This document shows positions 15,614-24,609 of a stretch of 64,000 bases of DNA, piece after piece; position 1 is the first letter of the stretch, and every line of letters starts with the position of its first letter. The stretch covers positions 62,001-126,000 of the forward strand of contig CALRPI020000002.1 in the NCBI GenBank assembly GCA_943370025.1, in the 5' to 3' direction. The notes below the pieces were generated by a model. The model saw nothing but the letters and a program-made list of their open reading frames with translations, was not told the DNA's origin and ran no database searches. The translations under genes were made by a program, and so were the position numbers. Origin of the DNA: JAAUUE01 sp943370025 (GTDB lineage Bacteria; Cyanobacteriota; Cyanobacteriia; Cyanobacteriales; JAAUUE01).

Positions 15614-18301
15614 ATGCGAGCAGTATTAATGGCTGGTGGTTCGGGAACGAGGCTCCGTCCTCTGACCTGTGATCTACCAAAGCCGATGGTGCCGATTCTC
15701 AATCGCCCGATCGCTGAACATATTATCAACCTCCTGAAAAGACATAAAATCACCGAAATTATTGCCACCCTCCACTACTTGCCAGATCTCCTCCGGGATT
15801 ATTTTCAAGATGGTAGCGACTTTGGTGTCAGAATTACCTACGCCGTCGAAGAAGACCAGCCTCTAGGTACCGCAGGTTGTGTGAAGAATACCGCAGAACT
15901 GCTAAATAGTACCTTTTTAGTAATCAGTGGCGATAGTATTACGGATTTTAATTTAACCGAAGCGATCGCCTTTCACTATGCCAAGGGAGCCAAGGCCACC
16001 ATTATCCTCACCAAAGTCCCCAATCCTTTGGAGTTTGGTGTAGTCATCACCGATGAGAATCACCACATCCGCCGCTTTTTAGAGAAACCTTCCCCCGGAG
16101 AAATCTTTTCCGATACCGTAAATACGGGAATTTATATTCTGGAGCCGGAGGTGTTGGATTACCTGCCATCAGATGTGGAATGTGATTTCTCCAAAGACCT
16201 ATTTCCCCTGTTGCTAGAAAAGGGTGAACCCATGTATGGCTACGTGGCGGAGGGTTACTGGTGCGATGTGGGCAACCTAGACACCTATCGAGAGAGCCAG
16301 TACGATGCCCTGCAAAAAAAAGTCAACCTAGACTTTGCCTATGCTGAATGGCAGGAGCAGGTGTGGATTGGGCAGAATACTCAAATTGACCCCACAGTGG
16401 AATTAGTTCCCCCCTGTTTAATTGGCAATAACTGCCGGATTATGGGACGAGTGAAAATCGAAGGCGGAACGGTGGTGGGAGATAACGTCACCATTGGCGT
16501 AGATGCCGACTTGAAACGTCCAATTATTTGTAATGGGGTGATTATTGGGGATGAGGTGAATTTAAGCGGTTGTGTGCTGGGGCGGGGAGCAAGGGTCGAT
16601 CGCCGTGCCCATGTCCTAGAAGGCGCTGTGGTGGGTTCCCTTTCTACCGTAGGCGAAGAATCCCAGATTAGCCCCAATGTCCGAGTCTGGCCTAGCAAAA
16701 ACATCGAGGCAGGGGCAACGCTGCATACTAATCTGATCTGGGGACACACTGCCCATCGGAATCTCTTCGGGCAGCGGGGGGTACAAGGTCTGGCAAATAT
16801 TGATGTTACACCGACCTTTGCTGTGAAGTTGGGCGAGGCATACGGCTCCACCCTGAAACCAAATTCTACGGTGATTGTCTCCCGTGACCAGCGGAGTATT
16901 TCTCGGATGGTCTCTAGATCTTTGATTGCTGGGTTGATGTCGGTGGGGATCAATATCCAAAACCTTGAAGCGACGGCGATTCCCCTTTCCCGTACCGTCG
17001 TGCCTAAATTTGGCGTGGCGGGGGGCATCCATGTCCGGGTACATCCCGATCGTCCAGACTATATTTTGATAGAAATCTTTGACTCCCAAGGGATTAATAT
17101 TTCTAAATCCCAAGAGAAAAAAATTGAAGGGGCATACTTCAAAGAAGAACTTCGCCGGGCGCAGATCCATGAAATTGGCGAAGTTAGCTACGCTGGCTCC
17201 GGCTCGGTAATTGATATTTACAGCAAAAGTTTCCAAAAGCACCTGAATATTGAAGCAATTCGCCACAGTGGCTCCAAGGTGGTTATTGACTATGGTTATG
17301 GGGTTTCGGGGGCGATTCTGCCTTTATTACTGGGGAAATTTGGCTGTGATGCCGTGGTCTTAAACGCCAGTCTGAATCAGGTGGGTTTATCCAATGAAGA
17401 AAAAGAAGAGTTGTTAGTCCAGTTGGGGGAAGTGGTTAAGGCACTCAAGGCAAATTTCGGGGTGCAAGTTGCCGCCAATGGGGAGCAGTTGATTTTGGTG
17501 GATGAGTTGGGCTATGCGGTGCGGGGAGAAATGCTGACGGGGCTGATGGTGAATATCATGCTGACAGCTAGTCCCCGCAGTTCGGTCGTGGTTCCGGTGC
17601 AGGCTTCTTCGGCGATCGAGGAAATTGCCGATCGCCACAATGGCCGGGTGATCCGGACCAAATCTAACCCCACTGCCCTGATGGAGGCTTCCCAGACTAA
17701 TCCGAATGTTGTCTTAGGCGGCAGCGGTTCCATGGGGTTCATTTTTCCCCAACTCCATCCCGGCTTTGATGCCATGTTCTGTATTGCCAAACTGATTGAA
17801 ATGCTGATGGTGCAGGAGCGATCTCTGGCTCAAATTCGTGCCGAACTACCCTTAGTTACTCACAAATCAGAAACTGTCCGTTGTCCTTGGAATATCAAGG
17901 GTTCACTGATGCGGCATTTAATTGAAATTCATGCTTCTAAAAACTTAGAACTCATTGATGGGGTAAAAATTTATTTTCCATCTCCACCATCGGTAGGTTT
18001 TAATCACGAAAGCAGTAGAACTACCTCATCTCGACAAGATGCTATGACTCCATCTCGGCAAGACTCAATACCTGCTGGATTCAACATATCTGCTTTGCGA
18101 GAAGATGCCGTAACCCCACTGCGATCGATGTCTGTAACTCCTCCCCACGGGGATAGAGACCACTGGGTGTTGATTTTGCCAGATGCTGGGGAACCAATGG
18201 TCCATATTTTCACCAATGGCACGGATGCTCGCTGGGTAAATTCTATCTTGGCGGATTATACTGCCCATGTAAAAGAGTTCGTAGCTCAAGAGTTGCGTTA
18301 A
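15614..18301 (+). CDS. Mannose-1-phosphate guanylyltransferase-like nucleotidyltransferase fused to a degenerate phosphomannomutase domain
   Basis: Fusion protein of 895 aa. Residues 1-~232 are an NTP-transferase domain (MAGGSGTRLRPLTCDLPKPM, GTAGCVKNT, SGDSITDF, VNTGIYILEP) making a nucleotide sugar, probably GDP-mannose-like. A left-handed beta-helix of hexapeptide repeats follows (~250-370). Residues ~380-880 resemble phosphomanno/glucomutase, but key motifs are absent: the catalytic TASHNP position reads GGIHVRVHPDRP, and the metal loop (DPDADR in mutases) is ANGEQLILVDE. The mutase half is probably non-catalytic. An insert of ~45 residues rich in SRQD and TP (about 795-840) splits the C-terminal domain before HWVLILPDAGEP. 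ATG 15614, 9 nt after AGGAGG, was preferred over the in-frame GTG 15542. Confidence 0.9.
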   Translation: MRAVLMAGGSGTRLRPLTCDLPKPMVPILNRPIAEHIINLLKRHKITEIIATLHYLPDLLRDYFQDGSDFGVRITYAVEEDQPLGTAGCVKNTAELLNSTFLVISGDSITDFNLTEAIAFHYAKGAKATIILTKVPNPLEFGVVITDENHHIRRFLEKPSPGEIFSDTVNTGIYILEPEVLDYLPSDVECDFSKDLFPLLLEKGEPMYGYVAEGYWCDVGNLDTYRESQYDALQKKVNLDFAYAEWQEQVWIGQNTQIDPTVELVPPCLIGNNCRIMGRVKIEGGTVVGDNVTIGVDADLKRPIICNGVIIGDEVNLSGCVLGRGARVDRRAHVLEGAVVGSLSTVGEESQISPNVRVWPSKNIEAGATLHTNLIWGHTAHRNLFGQRGVQGLANIDVTPTFAVKLGEAYGSTLKPNSTVIVSRDQRSISRMVSRSLIAGLMSVGINIQNLEATAIPLSRTVVPKFGVAGGIHVRVHPDRPDYILIEIFDSQGINISKSQEKKIEGAYFKEELRRAQIHEIGEVSYAGSGSVIDIYSKSFQKHLNIEAIRHSGSKVVIDYGYGVSGAILPLLLGKFGCDAVVLNASLNQVGLSNEEKEELLVQLGEVVKALKANFGVQVAANGEQLILVDELGYAVRGEMLTGLMVNIMLTASPRSSVVVPVQASSAIEEIADRHNGRVIRTKSNPTALMEASQTNPNVVLGGSGSMGFIFPQLHPGFDAMFCIAKLIEMLMVQERSLAQIRAELPLVTHKSETVRCPWNIKGSLMRHLIEIHASKNLELIDGVKIYFPSPPSVGFNHESSRTTSSRQDAMTPSRQDSIPAGFNISALREDAVTPLRSMSVTPPHGDRDHWVLILPDAGEPMVHIFTNGTDARWVNSILADYTAHVKEFVAQELR

Positions 18302-18716
18302 TAATATTGCGTTAATAATAAAATTTGCCTATCCATACCTATCTATAGCCATGCTTGAAACCAATGAGACTATACTTTTAGCCACTGGATTACGGTACTC
18401 TTAATACATAACGTGAATTTGGAACGTGAATTTGGGTTAAGCCGGAACCCTCCCCCTAGCCCTCTCCCCTTTTGGGAGAGGGAACAAGAAAATTTAGTCT
18501 TGCTTCCCTTCTCCCCTTGACGGAGTATCGCCGATTTATTCAGCACGGTAAGTCCGTCGTGGACTAAGGGAATAGGGATATTATTATTTTTAACTCGGAT
18601 TTGGTATCACCCTTCAAAGATGGGTGAAATCACTAAGGATCGTGATATCAAGACGATCGATCCCTTCTAAACTCATAGTACAATTGTTTTACTCATATCT
18701 AGGAGATGACTAGCCC
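18302..18716. other. Gene-free spacer with dispersed hairpin repeat
   Basis: No gene seen. It holds a direct repeat of AACGTGAATTTGG (about 18411-18435) and the common cyanobacterial hairpin CCCTCTCCC-cttttt-GGGAGAGGG (18460-18482). The AGGAGATG ribosome-binding site of ssb is at about 18701. Confidence 0.5.
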
Positions 18717-19157
18717 ATGAATAGCTGTATTTTAATGGCACAGATTATTAAAGAGCCAGAACTGCGCTATACCACAGATAATCAATTGCCTACATCCCAA
18801 ATGTTAGTTCAGTTTCCTGCTCTAAAGCCAGAAGATAGCCCCGCAACTCTTCGGGTTGTGGGTTGGGGAGATCTGGCAACAGAAATTAAAGAGAATTTCC
18901 ACGAAGGGGATCAGGTAATTATTCAAGGGCGGCTGCAAATGAACTCGATCGATCGCCCCGAAGGTTTCAAGGAAAAACGAGCCGAGCTGAGTGTCTCTAA
19001 AATATATAAAGTCGGTGAAACAACTGGTTTTAGTGCTAATCCACCTAATTCTAGCCCCACCCCAGTAACGACAACACCCATCTCTGCCCCATCTACCTAT
19101 AAACCCACCCCTGAGAGAACTGCCCCAGAGCCAGACCTAGATGACATTCCCTTTTAG
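18717..19157 (+). CDS. ssb: Single-stranded DNA-binding protein
   Basis: SSB of 146 aa for replication, recombination and repair. The OB-fold occupies residues 1-~105 (MNSCILMAQIIKEPELRYT, VVGWGDLATEI, GDQVIIQGRLQMN, KRAELSVSKIYKVG). It is followed by a Pro/Thr-rich linker and the conserved acidic C-terminal tip DLDDIPF, which recruits partner proteins. An AGGAGATG sequence 16-9 nt upstream supports the ATG at 18717. Cyanobacteria often carry a second, shorter SSB; this could be either form. Its stop codon TAG overlaps the first base of repeat E2. Confidence 0.88.
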   Translation: MNSCILMAQIIKEPELRYTTDNQLPTSQMLVQFPALKPEDSPATLRVVGWGDLATEIKENFHEGDQVIIQGRLQMNSIDRPEGFKEKRAELSVSKIYKVGETTGFSANPPNSSPTPVTTTPISAPSTYKPTPERTAPEPDLDDIPF

Positions 19158-19236
19158 AGGCCATTTATAAAGTGGCTAGAAGGTCTAATTTTGCTACCCC
19201 TCTTGGATAGCAAAATTAGACTTGATAAATAGCCTC
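19157..19236. repeat. Miniature palindromic element, family E (copy E2)
   Basis: An 80-bp palindrome, GAGGCCATTTATAAA to ATAAATAGCCTC, with core TCTAATTTTGCTA / TAGCAAAATTAGA. The flanks are TTA on both sides (3-bp target duplication). The left end touches the ssb stop codon, so the hairpin can act as the 3' end of ssb mRNA. Confidence 0.8.
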
Positions 19237-19281
19237 TTAGGGAAGCAATGCAAATGATTAATTGGATGAAGACCTACGGAT

Positions 19282-19319
19282 TTGGTAGTTGTTGCCGGCG
19301 CAGACCCAGGACAACTACC
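19282..19319 (-). terminator. Hairpin downstream of the ferredoxin gene
   Basis: A 9-bp arm GGTAGTTGT pairs with ACAACTACC across an interior GC-rich loop, 18 bp past the ferredoxin stop. No clear T-run, so this may be an RNA-stabilising 3' hairpin. Confidence 0.45.
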
Positions 19320-19336
19320 GGGCGATCGCCATATCT

Positions 19337-19633
19337 CTAAGGTTTAGTTTTGACGCTTATTGGCCCATTAACTATGGTTTGGCAGGCCAGGCGATAGCTG
19401 TCAGGCTTCTTCTTGAGCTTGCGGGTTTCAAACTCGGTTCGAGGAGAAAGATTTTCTATGCCCTCAACAATTTCTACTATGCAAGTCCCACACTGACCAT
19501 AGCCCCCGCAATTCATCATCTTGCCCGTAAAAGTATAGATATCAATGCGGTTTTGGATAGCCTTCTCCCGCAAATTGGCTCCATCCGCCGCGATTATTTC
19601 TTGATTTTCTTTGACAAACGTTATGTTGGCCAT
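19337..19633 (-). CDS. [2Fe-2S] ferredoxin with adrenodoxin-type cysteine spacing
   Basis: Soluble electron carrier of 98 aa. Cluster ligands are Cys42, Cys48, Cys51 (NCGGYGQCGTC, C-x5-C-x2-C) and Cys84 (RLACQT). The x5 spacing differs from plant-type photosynthetic ferredoxin (x4) and fits adrenodoxin-like or chlorosome-type ferredoxins. It is therefore unlikely to be the main photosystem I acceptor; a specialised redox role is more plausible. Start MANITFVKENQEI is typical. Partner unknown; neighbours (ssb, histidine kinase) give no clue. Confidence 0.9.
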   Translation of the reverse strand: MANITFVKENQEIIAADGANLREKAIQNRIDIYTFTGKMMNCGGYGQCGTCIVEIVEGIENLSPRTEFETRKLKKKPDSYRLACQTIVNGPISVKTKP

Positions 19634-19673
19634 AGGGTATTTTTACTTGTAGTTAATTTATTTATGTAGAACT

Positions 19674-19735
19674 TACAGCAGTTTGAGAGTGGGTGGCTAC
19701 AGCCACCCACTTGGCAATGCGTAAGTCCTAATTAT
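19674..19735. repeat. Partial family A element (copy A3) with a family B-like right end
   Basis: Begins TACAGCAGTTTGAG with the GAGTGGGTGGC-tac-AGCCACCCACT hairpin. Instead of the family A right end it runs into TGCGTAAGTCCTAA, which matches family B ends. It looks like a junction between two element types. Confidence 0.5.
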
Positions 19736-19980
19736 TTTTGATTTACATTGATTAGCAGATATTAATAAATTTTAACAAAAATTGCTCCCAACTCATTTCC
19801 CATTTAATTACCAGAGTTATGGCAACCGCCAAAGGTTTTTAGGATGGAACCATCATTTTGCAGTGGTTCCATAACATCACCGGCTTGGCGAGGACTGGAG
19901 AACTTTCCTCTAACCAAGGTTTAAGCCCAGCCATGTTAGCCTATATATAATATAAGTTGATACTACCCGTAATCTTTCCT

Positions 19981-22002
19981 ATGATCGGGTTTCAGCATCT
20001 GAAAAACTCTATGTTTAAGTCAAACCCTATTTCCTTTCGGCGAATTCTTCTATCGAGGATTCTCCTGTTACTAGTGCCAGTTTTGCTTTCAGGGGTTTAT
20101 GTCACCTATCGCAAAGCCCGCTCTGGTTTATTGGAAACTTCTAGACAAAATGTCAAAGAGAGTGCCATTAGGGAAGGGGAAAGACTAATTGACCATATCA
20201 ATGCCCTAGAGGCTAATCTCCTGACTGCGAGTACAGCGACAGTGTGGCAGGAGACACCCCTAAAAGATGCTCAGAAATTTCTTTCCCAACTCCAACACAA
20301 ATTACCGACGGATGTTCAATGTGTTCAGATTAGTAGTACTTTGAACCAAAATATTGTAGCCAGTACCTGTGGGAATCAACCCCTCGTGATTGTGCCGACA
20401 AATTTTTGGGCACCTCAAAAGGAATCTACTTTTCTTAGGGATCAAAAACTTTATGTGACAACTGTTCAGCCTTCTGCTCAGCCCAAATCACCGCAAGACC
20501 AACCTGTGCTAGAAGAACTGCAATCTCCTCAACTTTATTTAACTTTTAGTGTGCCAATCTATGATCGCCAAGGCAAGCTAAATCAACTTCTCCACGTGAA
20601 AACCTCCCTTCTCAAGGACAGATCTTCCACCCTCATCAAGCCTCCTAGTACGGTGATTATTAGCCAAGAGGGAATTATTTTAGCCCATCCTAATCCCAGC
20701 ATTGTCGGCAAAAATATTCAGCAAATGCCAGATGCAGATAGATTAAAAAGCATTCTCAGAAATGCCTTAAGTAACCAACAAAATTTCTTGCATTTGTTCT
20801 CTTTTTCAGCCCCTGGTCAGGAGTTATTGACAGGCTACACTGCTATCCCTAGCCCAGTTACCAGAAATACTGAGCAACAGTGGGTAATTCTGGCGATTAC
20901 GCCCCTTGATACCGCCTTAGCTGGAATGTTGGAAATTCAACAAATACTGTTAGTGTTTACCCTCGCTTTGTTGATGGCGGGCATTTGTGCGGCAATGTAC
21001 ATTGCCACGGCCTTGGCGCGTCCCATCGAGCAACTCCGGGACTATGCCCTGCATTCTCAACCCCATTCCTTGTCTTCGTTGCGATCGCAGGATTTCCAAA
21101 TTAGAGAGTTTGGTCAACTCTCCCAAGCCCTCCAGAGTATGGTGGAAAGATTAACTCGTTGGGCTGAGGAGTTGGAGACAGCATGGAAGGAAGCGATCGA
21201 AGCCAATCGCCTCAAAAGCGAATTTCTGGCTACTACTTCCCATGAACTGAGAACTCCCCTGAATGCCATTATTGGTTGTCTGCGCCTTGTCGAAGATGGG
21301 CTTTGTGACGATCGCGATGAAGAGATCGAACTATTGCAAAAAGCTGATCAAGCAGCCGTGAATTTATTAAAAATCATTGATGATTTATTAGACTTTGCCA
21401 AAATCGAAGCCGGGAATTTGACCGTAGACATGGCACCCTTAGACTTAAATCAACTGCTCAAGGAAGTTATTGATTTACAACTGCCCGACTTGACCGCCAA
21501 GGGATTAAATCTAGTTCCTCCAGAGTTTGCCGATCAAGTTACCGTCCGGGGCGATCGAGAAAAGCTCCAACAAGTATTTATCAATCTCCTCAGCAACGCC
21601 ATTAAATTTACCGATCAAGGCAGCATTACTATTTCTATGTATCCAGAGGGAAGCCACCCCTCAAAAACTGCCGAATTGTATCCTCCAGCCCCCACTCGTA
21701 CCCAAAATCTCCTAGAAAATAAACCGGACGTTATTATCATTGAATTTCAAGATACGGGCATCGGCATTCCCCTAGACAACCAGAGCAAATTATTTCGTCC
21801 TTTTGTGATGGCGGATGGGAGTAGCACGCGGAAGTTTGGCGGGACTGGCTTAGGATTGGCGATCTCTCGCAACTTAATAGAAATGATGGGGGGAAGCATT
21901 CAACTTTCTAGCCCCGGCGAAGGTCTTGGCACAACCGTCCAAGTAATTTTACCCGCCCTGAATATCCACCCCATATCTCTTGAATTTGCTGGCAAGTCAT
22001 GA
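19981..22002 (+). CDS. Membrane sensor histidine kinase
   Basis: Hybrid-free sensor kinase of ~673 aa. TM1 is near residues 20-38 (ILLLLVPVLLSGVYVTY), an extracytoplasmic Cache-like sensor region spans ~40-315, and TM2 lies at ~320-345 (ILLVFTLALLMAGICAAMY). A HAMP-like linker with a short coiled coil follows. HisKA carries the phospho-acceptor in TTSHELRTPLNAII (about residue 420). The HATPase domain has the N, G1 and G2 boxes INLLSNAIKFTD, DTGIGIP and GGTGLGLAISRNLIEMMGG. No receiver domain is present, and no response-regulator gene is adjacent, so this is an orphan kinase. Alternative starts are the TTG at 19957 and the ATG at 20011. Confidence 0.9.
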   Translation: MIGFQHLKNSMFKSNPISFRRILLSRILLLLVPVLLSGVYVTYRKARSGLLETSRQNVKESAIREGERLIDHINALEANLLTASTATVWQETPLKDAQKFLSQLQHKLPTDVQCVQISSTLNQNIVASTCGNQPLVIVPTNFWAPQKESTFLRDQKLYVTTVQPSAQPKSPQDQPVLEELQSPQLYLTFSVPIYDRQGKLNQLLHVKTSLLKDRSSTLIKPPSTVIISQEGIILAHPNPSIVGKNIQQMPDADRLKSILRNALSNQQNFLHLFSFSAPGQELLTGYTAIPSPVTRNTEQQWVILAITPLDTALAGMLEIQQILLVFTLALLMAGICAAMYIATALARPIEQLRDYALHSQPHSLSSLRSQDFQIREFGQLSQALQSMVERLTRWAEELETAWKEAIEANRLKSEFLATTSHELRTPLNAIIGCLRLVEDGLCDDRDEEIELLQKADQAAVNLLKIIDDLLDFAKIEAGNLTVDMAPLDLNQLLKEVIDLQLPDLTAKGLNLVPPEFADQVTVRGDREKLQQVFINLLSNAIKFTDQGSITISMYPEGSHPSKTAELYPPAPTRTQNLLENKPDVIIIEFQDTGIGIPLDNQSKLFRPFVMADGSSTRKFGGTGLGLAISRNLIEMMGGSIQLSSPGEGLGTTVQVILPALNIHPISLEFAGKS

Positions 22003-22029
22003 TTTGCATAACTATCCTAGTGATCGCTG

Positions 22030-22121
22030 TAGCAGTCCTGAATAGGTTGAAAACGGCTCCCCCAGAGGGGGAGCCGTTTTCAACCTCCTCTAGAATTTCT
22101 AAATCAATTAGGATTGCTATA
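22030..22121. repeat. Miniature palindromic element, family C (copy C1)
   Basis: About 92 bp with diverged left end GTAGCAGTCCTGAAT and right end GGATTGCTATA. The core is a long hairpin, GGTTGAAAACGGCTCCCCC and its complement around 22045-22086. It may serve as the 3' hairpin of the histidine kinase gene. Confidence 0.65.
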
Positions 22122-22166
22122 TAATCAATAAAAAATAGAAATAAAAATAGAATTTGAGGCTAGACT

Positions 22167-22811
22167 ATGACATCCTATGCTGCTGCTTCTGCTAGAGCCG
22201 AAATGGGAGAACTGCGCCGATTAAAAACTCTTCTCCCCCCAGAATTACAAAGTTGGGTACTCGTAGAAGGAACTACAGAGGTCAACCCGACCCTAATTCG
22301 TTCTGAGGAAGTAGGCAAAGATGAAGTGGAAATTCAGATTGATCTCATTAAGTGGGATCAGTTGGCCTTGGATCAACGCAACCTGTTGTTTTGGCATGAA
22401 GTGGCTCGGATTCAGAATGATACAGTACCCAAGGAAGGGTGGGAAATGGCAGCTCTAGCAATCGGCTTAGGAGGGGCTGTAGGAGAGTTATGGGTGCAGG
22501 ATGGATTATTATTGGTGCTGGCTTTGGGTTTATGCGGATTTTCTGGATTTCGCATGTACCAAAGGAATAATGGCAGTAAAGTACTAAGAGAAGCTACCGA
22601 GGCAGATGAGAAGTCGATCGCCCTAGCTACTCGCTTTGGCTATACCCTACCCAATGCCTACAAGAGTCTGGCTAGTGCCCTGAAAACCCTTGTAGAAATG
22701 ACTCCTAGCAAAGGACAGCGGCAGAGATATGAAGCTCGCCTACAAGCCTTGAAGCGGAGTGCGGCGAAAGCCAAGGCGAGGACTCAAGGGAGCCGCGAGG
22801 TTTTAGAATAA
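22167..22811 (+). CDS. DUF3318 domain protein
   Basis: Cyanobacterial protein of 214 aa with unknown function. The N-terminal ~110 residues are soluble and acidic (ELRRLKTLLPPELQSWVLVE, NLLFWHEVARIQ). Two closely spaced hydrophobic stretches follow at ~93-130 (MAALAIGLGGAVGELWV, GLLLVLALGLCGFSGF). The tail is basic and Lys/Arg-rich (QRYEARLQALKRSAAKAKAR). The HEVARIQ segment resembles a metal-binding helix but lacks a second His, so peptidase activity is not supported. Family call from overall similarity. Confidence 0.83.
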   Translation: MTSYAAASARAEMGELRRLKTLLPPELQSWVLVEGTTEVNPTLIRSEEVGKDEVEIQIDLIKWDQLALDQRNLLFWHEVARIQNDTVPKEGWEMAALAIGLGGAVGELWVQDGLLLVLALGLCGFSGFRMYQRNNGSKVLREATEADEKSIALATRFGYTLPNAYKSLASALKTLVEMTPSKGQRQRYEARLQALKRSAAKAKARTQGSREVLE

Positions 22812-22957
22812 GCACTGAGCATCAGGGTCAATCTTTATTCGCTCAATTATAAATTTAGCGTTGCCTAGCAATATCGCTATTTCTAATGACTAATCCCTTA
22901 GTCAACCAATAATTACTGACCTAATCACTACTAACTGAATAACTACATACTCAAGTT

Positions 22958-23953
22958 ATGGTAGAGCCAACTTCCCCTAGAGAATTCCCCCTCAAGATGA
23001 CCAGCCAAGGGGTAGTCATGAAACTTCCTCCAAAACTTACAGTGCTGGAGGCGGTTCCGTTCAAATTAGCCTATCAAAAAATTGTCCAAGCCAGTCCTCC
23101 ACCAGCACAGATTATTCTTGATTGGAGTGAGACTACTTTTATTGATAGCAGTGGCATTGGAGCTTTAGTTGCCAACATTAAACACACTAGAGAAAAACAA
23201 GTATCTCTGACCCTGAAAAACGTCCATCCCCAAGTGATGGCGGTATTTTCTATGACTGGCTTAGACAAAATTCTGGATATTGAAGTGGTAGTGGAGCATC
23301 AAGAAGTGATCGCCCGTGTGCCAGAAGTACAGCCACCGGCAACCCATCCCTCTATTCGCTCTTGGGTGAAGCGACTGATTGATATTGTCGGTAGTATTGT
23401 CGGGTTGTTGATTACGGGGGCTTTATTTATTCCGATCGCGATCGCCATCCGCCTAGATAGCCCCGGTCCGATCCTCTTTGGCCAAGCCCGCTGCGGCTGG
23501 ATGGGGAAACGATTTTTCATGTGGAAGTTCCGTTCTATGTATAGCGATGCCGAAGCCAGAAGAGCCGAAGTCCCCAATCAAGCCACTGGGGCATTTTTTA
23601 AGAATGACCAAGACCCAAGGATTACCAAGGTCGGCCGCTTCTTACGCAAAACCAGTCTGGATGAATTGCCTCAGTTTTGGAATGTCCTCCGGGGAGAGAT
23701 GAGTTTGGTTGGCAGTAGACCTTCAGTACTTTACGAATTAGACTACTATGAGGTTCCAGAATGGCAGCGGTTAGATGTCAAACCGGGAATGACCGGAGAG
23801 TGGCAAGTGCATGGGCGATCAAAAATTCGCAATTTTGAGGATGTGATCGAACTAGACCTCCGCTACCAAAGGAATTGGAGTCTGATGTACGATTTCAAGT
23901 TAATTTTCAAAACTATTATGATTTTATTTAATAGAGATAGTGGTGCTGTTTAG
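22958..23953 (+). CDS. STAS domain-sugar phosphotransferase fusion (exopolysaccharide priming glycosyltransferase)
   Basis: Fusion of two domains, 331 aa. Residues ~15-110 form a STAS (anti-sigma factor antagonist) domain with the phosphorylation motif FIDSSGIGALV (DSSG at 63-66). Residues ~118-331 are a bacterial sugar transferase of the WcaJ/RfbP group, which loads a sugar-phosphate onto undecaprenyl phosphate. It has a single hydrophobic hairpin (RLIDIVGSIVGLLITGALFI), then FMWKFRSMY, LRKTSLDELPQFWNVL, MSLVGSRP and KPGMTGEWQVHGRS. The next gene, 20 bp downstream, encodes an RsbW-like kinase, the expected partner of a STAS domain. The pair suggests phosphorylation-controlled priming of exopolysaccharide synthesis; that link is inference. 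Confidence 0.9.
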   Translation: MVEPTSPREFPLKMTSQGVVMKLPPKLTVLEAVPFKLAYQKIVQASPPPAQIILDWSETTFIDSSGIGALVANIKHTREKQVSLTLKNVHPQVMAVFSMTGLDKILDIEVVVEHQEVIARVPEVQPPATHPSIRSWVKRLIDIVGSIVGLLITGALFIPIAIAIRLDSPGPILFGQARCGWMGKRFFMWKFRSMYSDAEARRAEVPNQATGAFFKNDQDPRITKVGRFLRKTSLDELPQFWNVLRGEMSLVGSRPSVLYELDYYEVPEWQRLDVKPGMTGEWQVHGRSKIRNFEDVIELDLRYQRNWSLMYDFKLIFKTIMILFNRDSGAV

Positions 23954-23973
23954 CTATCCCTAGTTTATTGTTA

Positions 23974-24411
23974 ATGCCAGAACAAATGCCCCTTAAGGAA
24001 TCCTGTATTCAGGTAACTACCGACTTAAATGCTTTGACCGATGTGCTGCAATGGTTTGACCAATTTGAACTGCCGCCTCTGTCTAAGGATTTTTTGTGGC
24101 AATGCCGGGTTGTCCTCACAGAAGGTTTTACCAATGCTGTCCGCCATGCCCATTGTCATCTGCCCAGCAGTACAACAATCGACTTGGAAATGAAATTATT
24201 TACAGACTATCTAGAAATCAAGATTTGGGATCAGGGAGAACTTTTTGACTGGGAAGGAACTCTAGTGGCAATTTCTCAAGAAGAAGTTGATCCTCTAGAA
24301 AAAGAAGGGGGAAGGGGCTTGATGTTTATCAAACAGCTCACTGATTATGTGGGATACGATCGCTTCTTAGACAAAAAAAACTGTCTCACCCTCCACAAAA
24401 AGCTCCATTAA
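23974..24411 (+). CDS. RsbW/SpoIIAB-like anti-sigma factor serine kinase
   Basis: GHKL ATPase of the HATPase_c_2 group, ~145 aa. Visible are the N box (VLTEGFTNAVRHAH), the D/G1 region (LEIKIWDQGELFDWE) and the G2 box (KEGGRGLMFIKQLTDYV). Such proteins phosphorylate STAS-domain antagonists on Ser/Thr. It directly follows the STAS-sugar transferase gene and is probably co-transcribed. The ATG at 23974 is preferred over a TTG at 23968. No sigma factor gene is nearby, so the partner switch may act on the glycosyltransferase itself rather than on transcription. Confidence 0.88.
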   Translation: MPEQMPLKESCIQVTTDLNALTDVLQWFDQFELPPLSKDFLWQCRVVLTEGFTNAVRHAHCHLPSSTTIDLEMKLFTDYLEIKIWDQGELFDWEGTLVAISQEEVDPLEKEGGRGLMFIKQLTDYVGYDRFLDKKNCLTLHKKLH

Positions 24412-24418
24412 TTGTTGT

Positions 24419-24443
24419 TAGGGGCGCAAGGACTTGCGCCCCT
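24419..24443 (+). terminator. Hairpin after the RsbW-like gene
   Basis: AGGGGCGCAAG-gac-TTGCGCCCCT, 8 bp past the stop codon and without a T-run. It probably marks the 3' end of the STAS/RsbW transcript. Confidence 0.5.
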
Positions 24444-24464
24444 ACTAGGCCTACGACATTTACA

Positions 24465-24569
24465 TACAGCAGTTTGAGAGTGGGTGGCTACAGCTACCCA
24501 CTCTCAAACCCAACTTTGATAGGACTTTCAATATTTGTGGCGTGTCTCATTTGAACGCAAAGTGCTGTA
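24465..24569. repeat. Miniature element, family A (copy A4)
   Basis: A complete 105-bp copy: TACAGCAGTTTGAG at the left, CGCAAAGTGCTGTA at the right, TA at both ends. Hairpin core GAGTGGGTAGC/GGTGGCTAC region, then GATAGGACTTTCAATATT. Best-preserved copy together with A9. Confidence 0.78.
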
Positions 24570-24609
24570 AGTTCTGTAGGGATTTAATTTTATCACGGAG
24601 ACATTTTTT

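Noticed and set aside
19337..19633. Main photosynthetic ferredoxin PetF
   Set aside because: Cysteine spacing is C-x5-C-x2-C, not the plant-type C-x4-C-x2-C.
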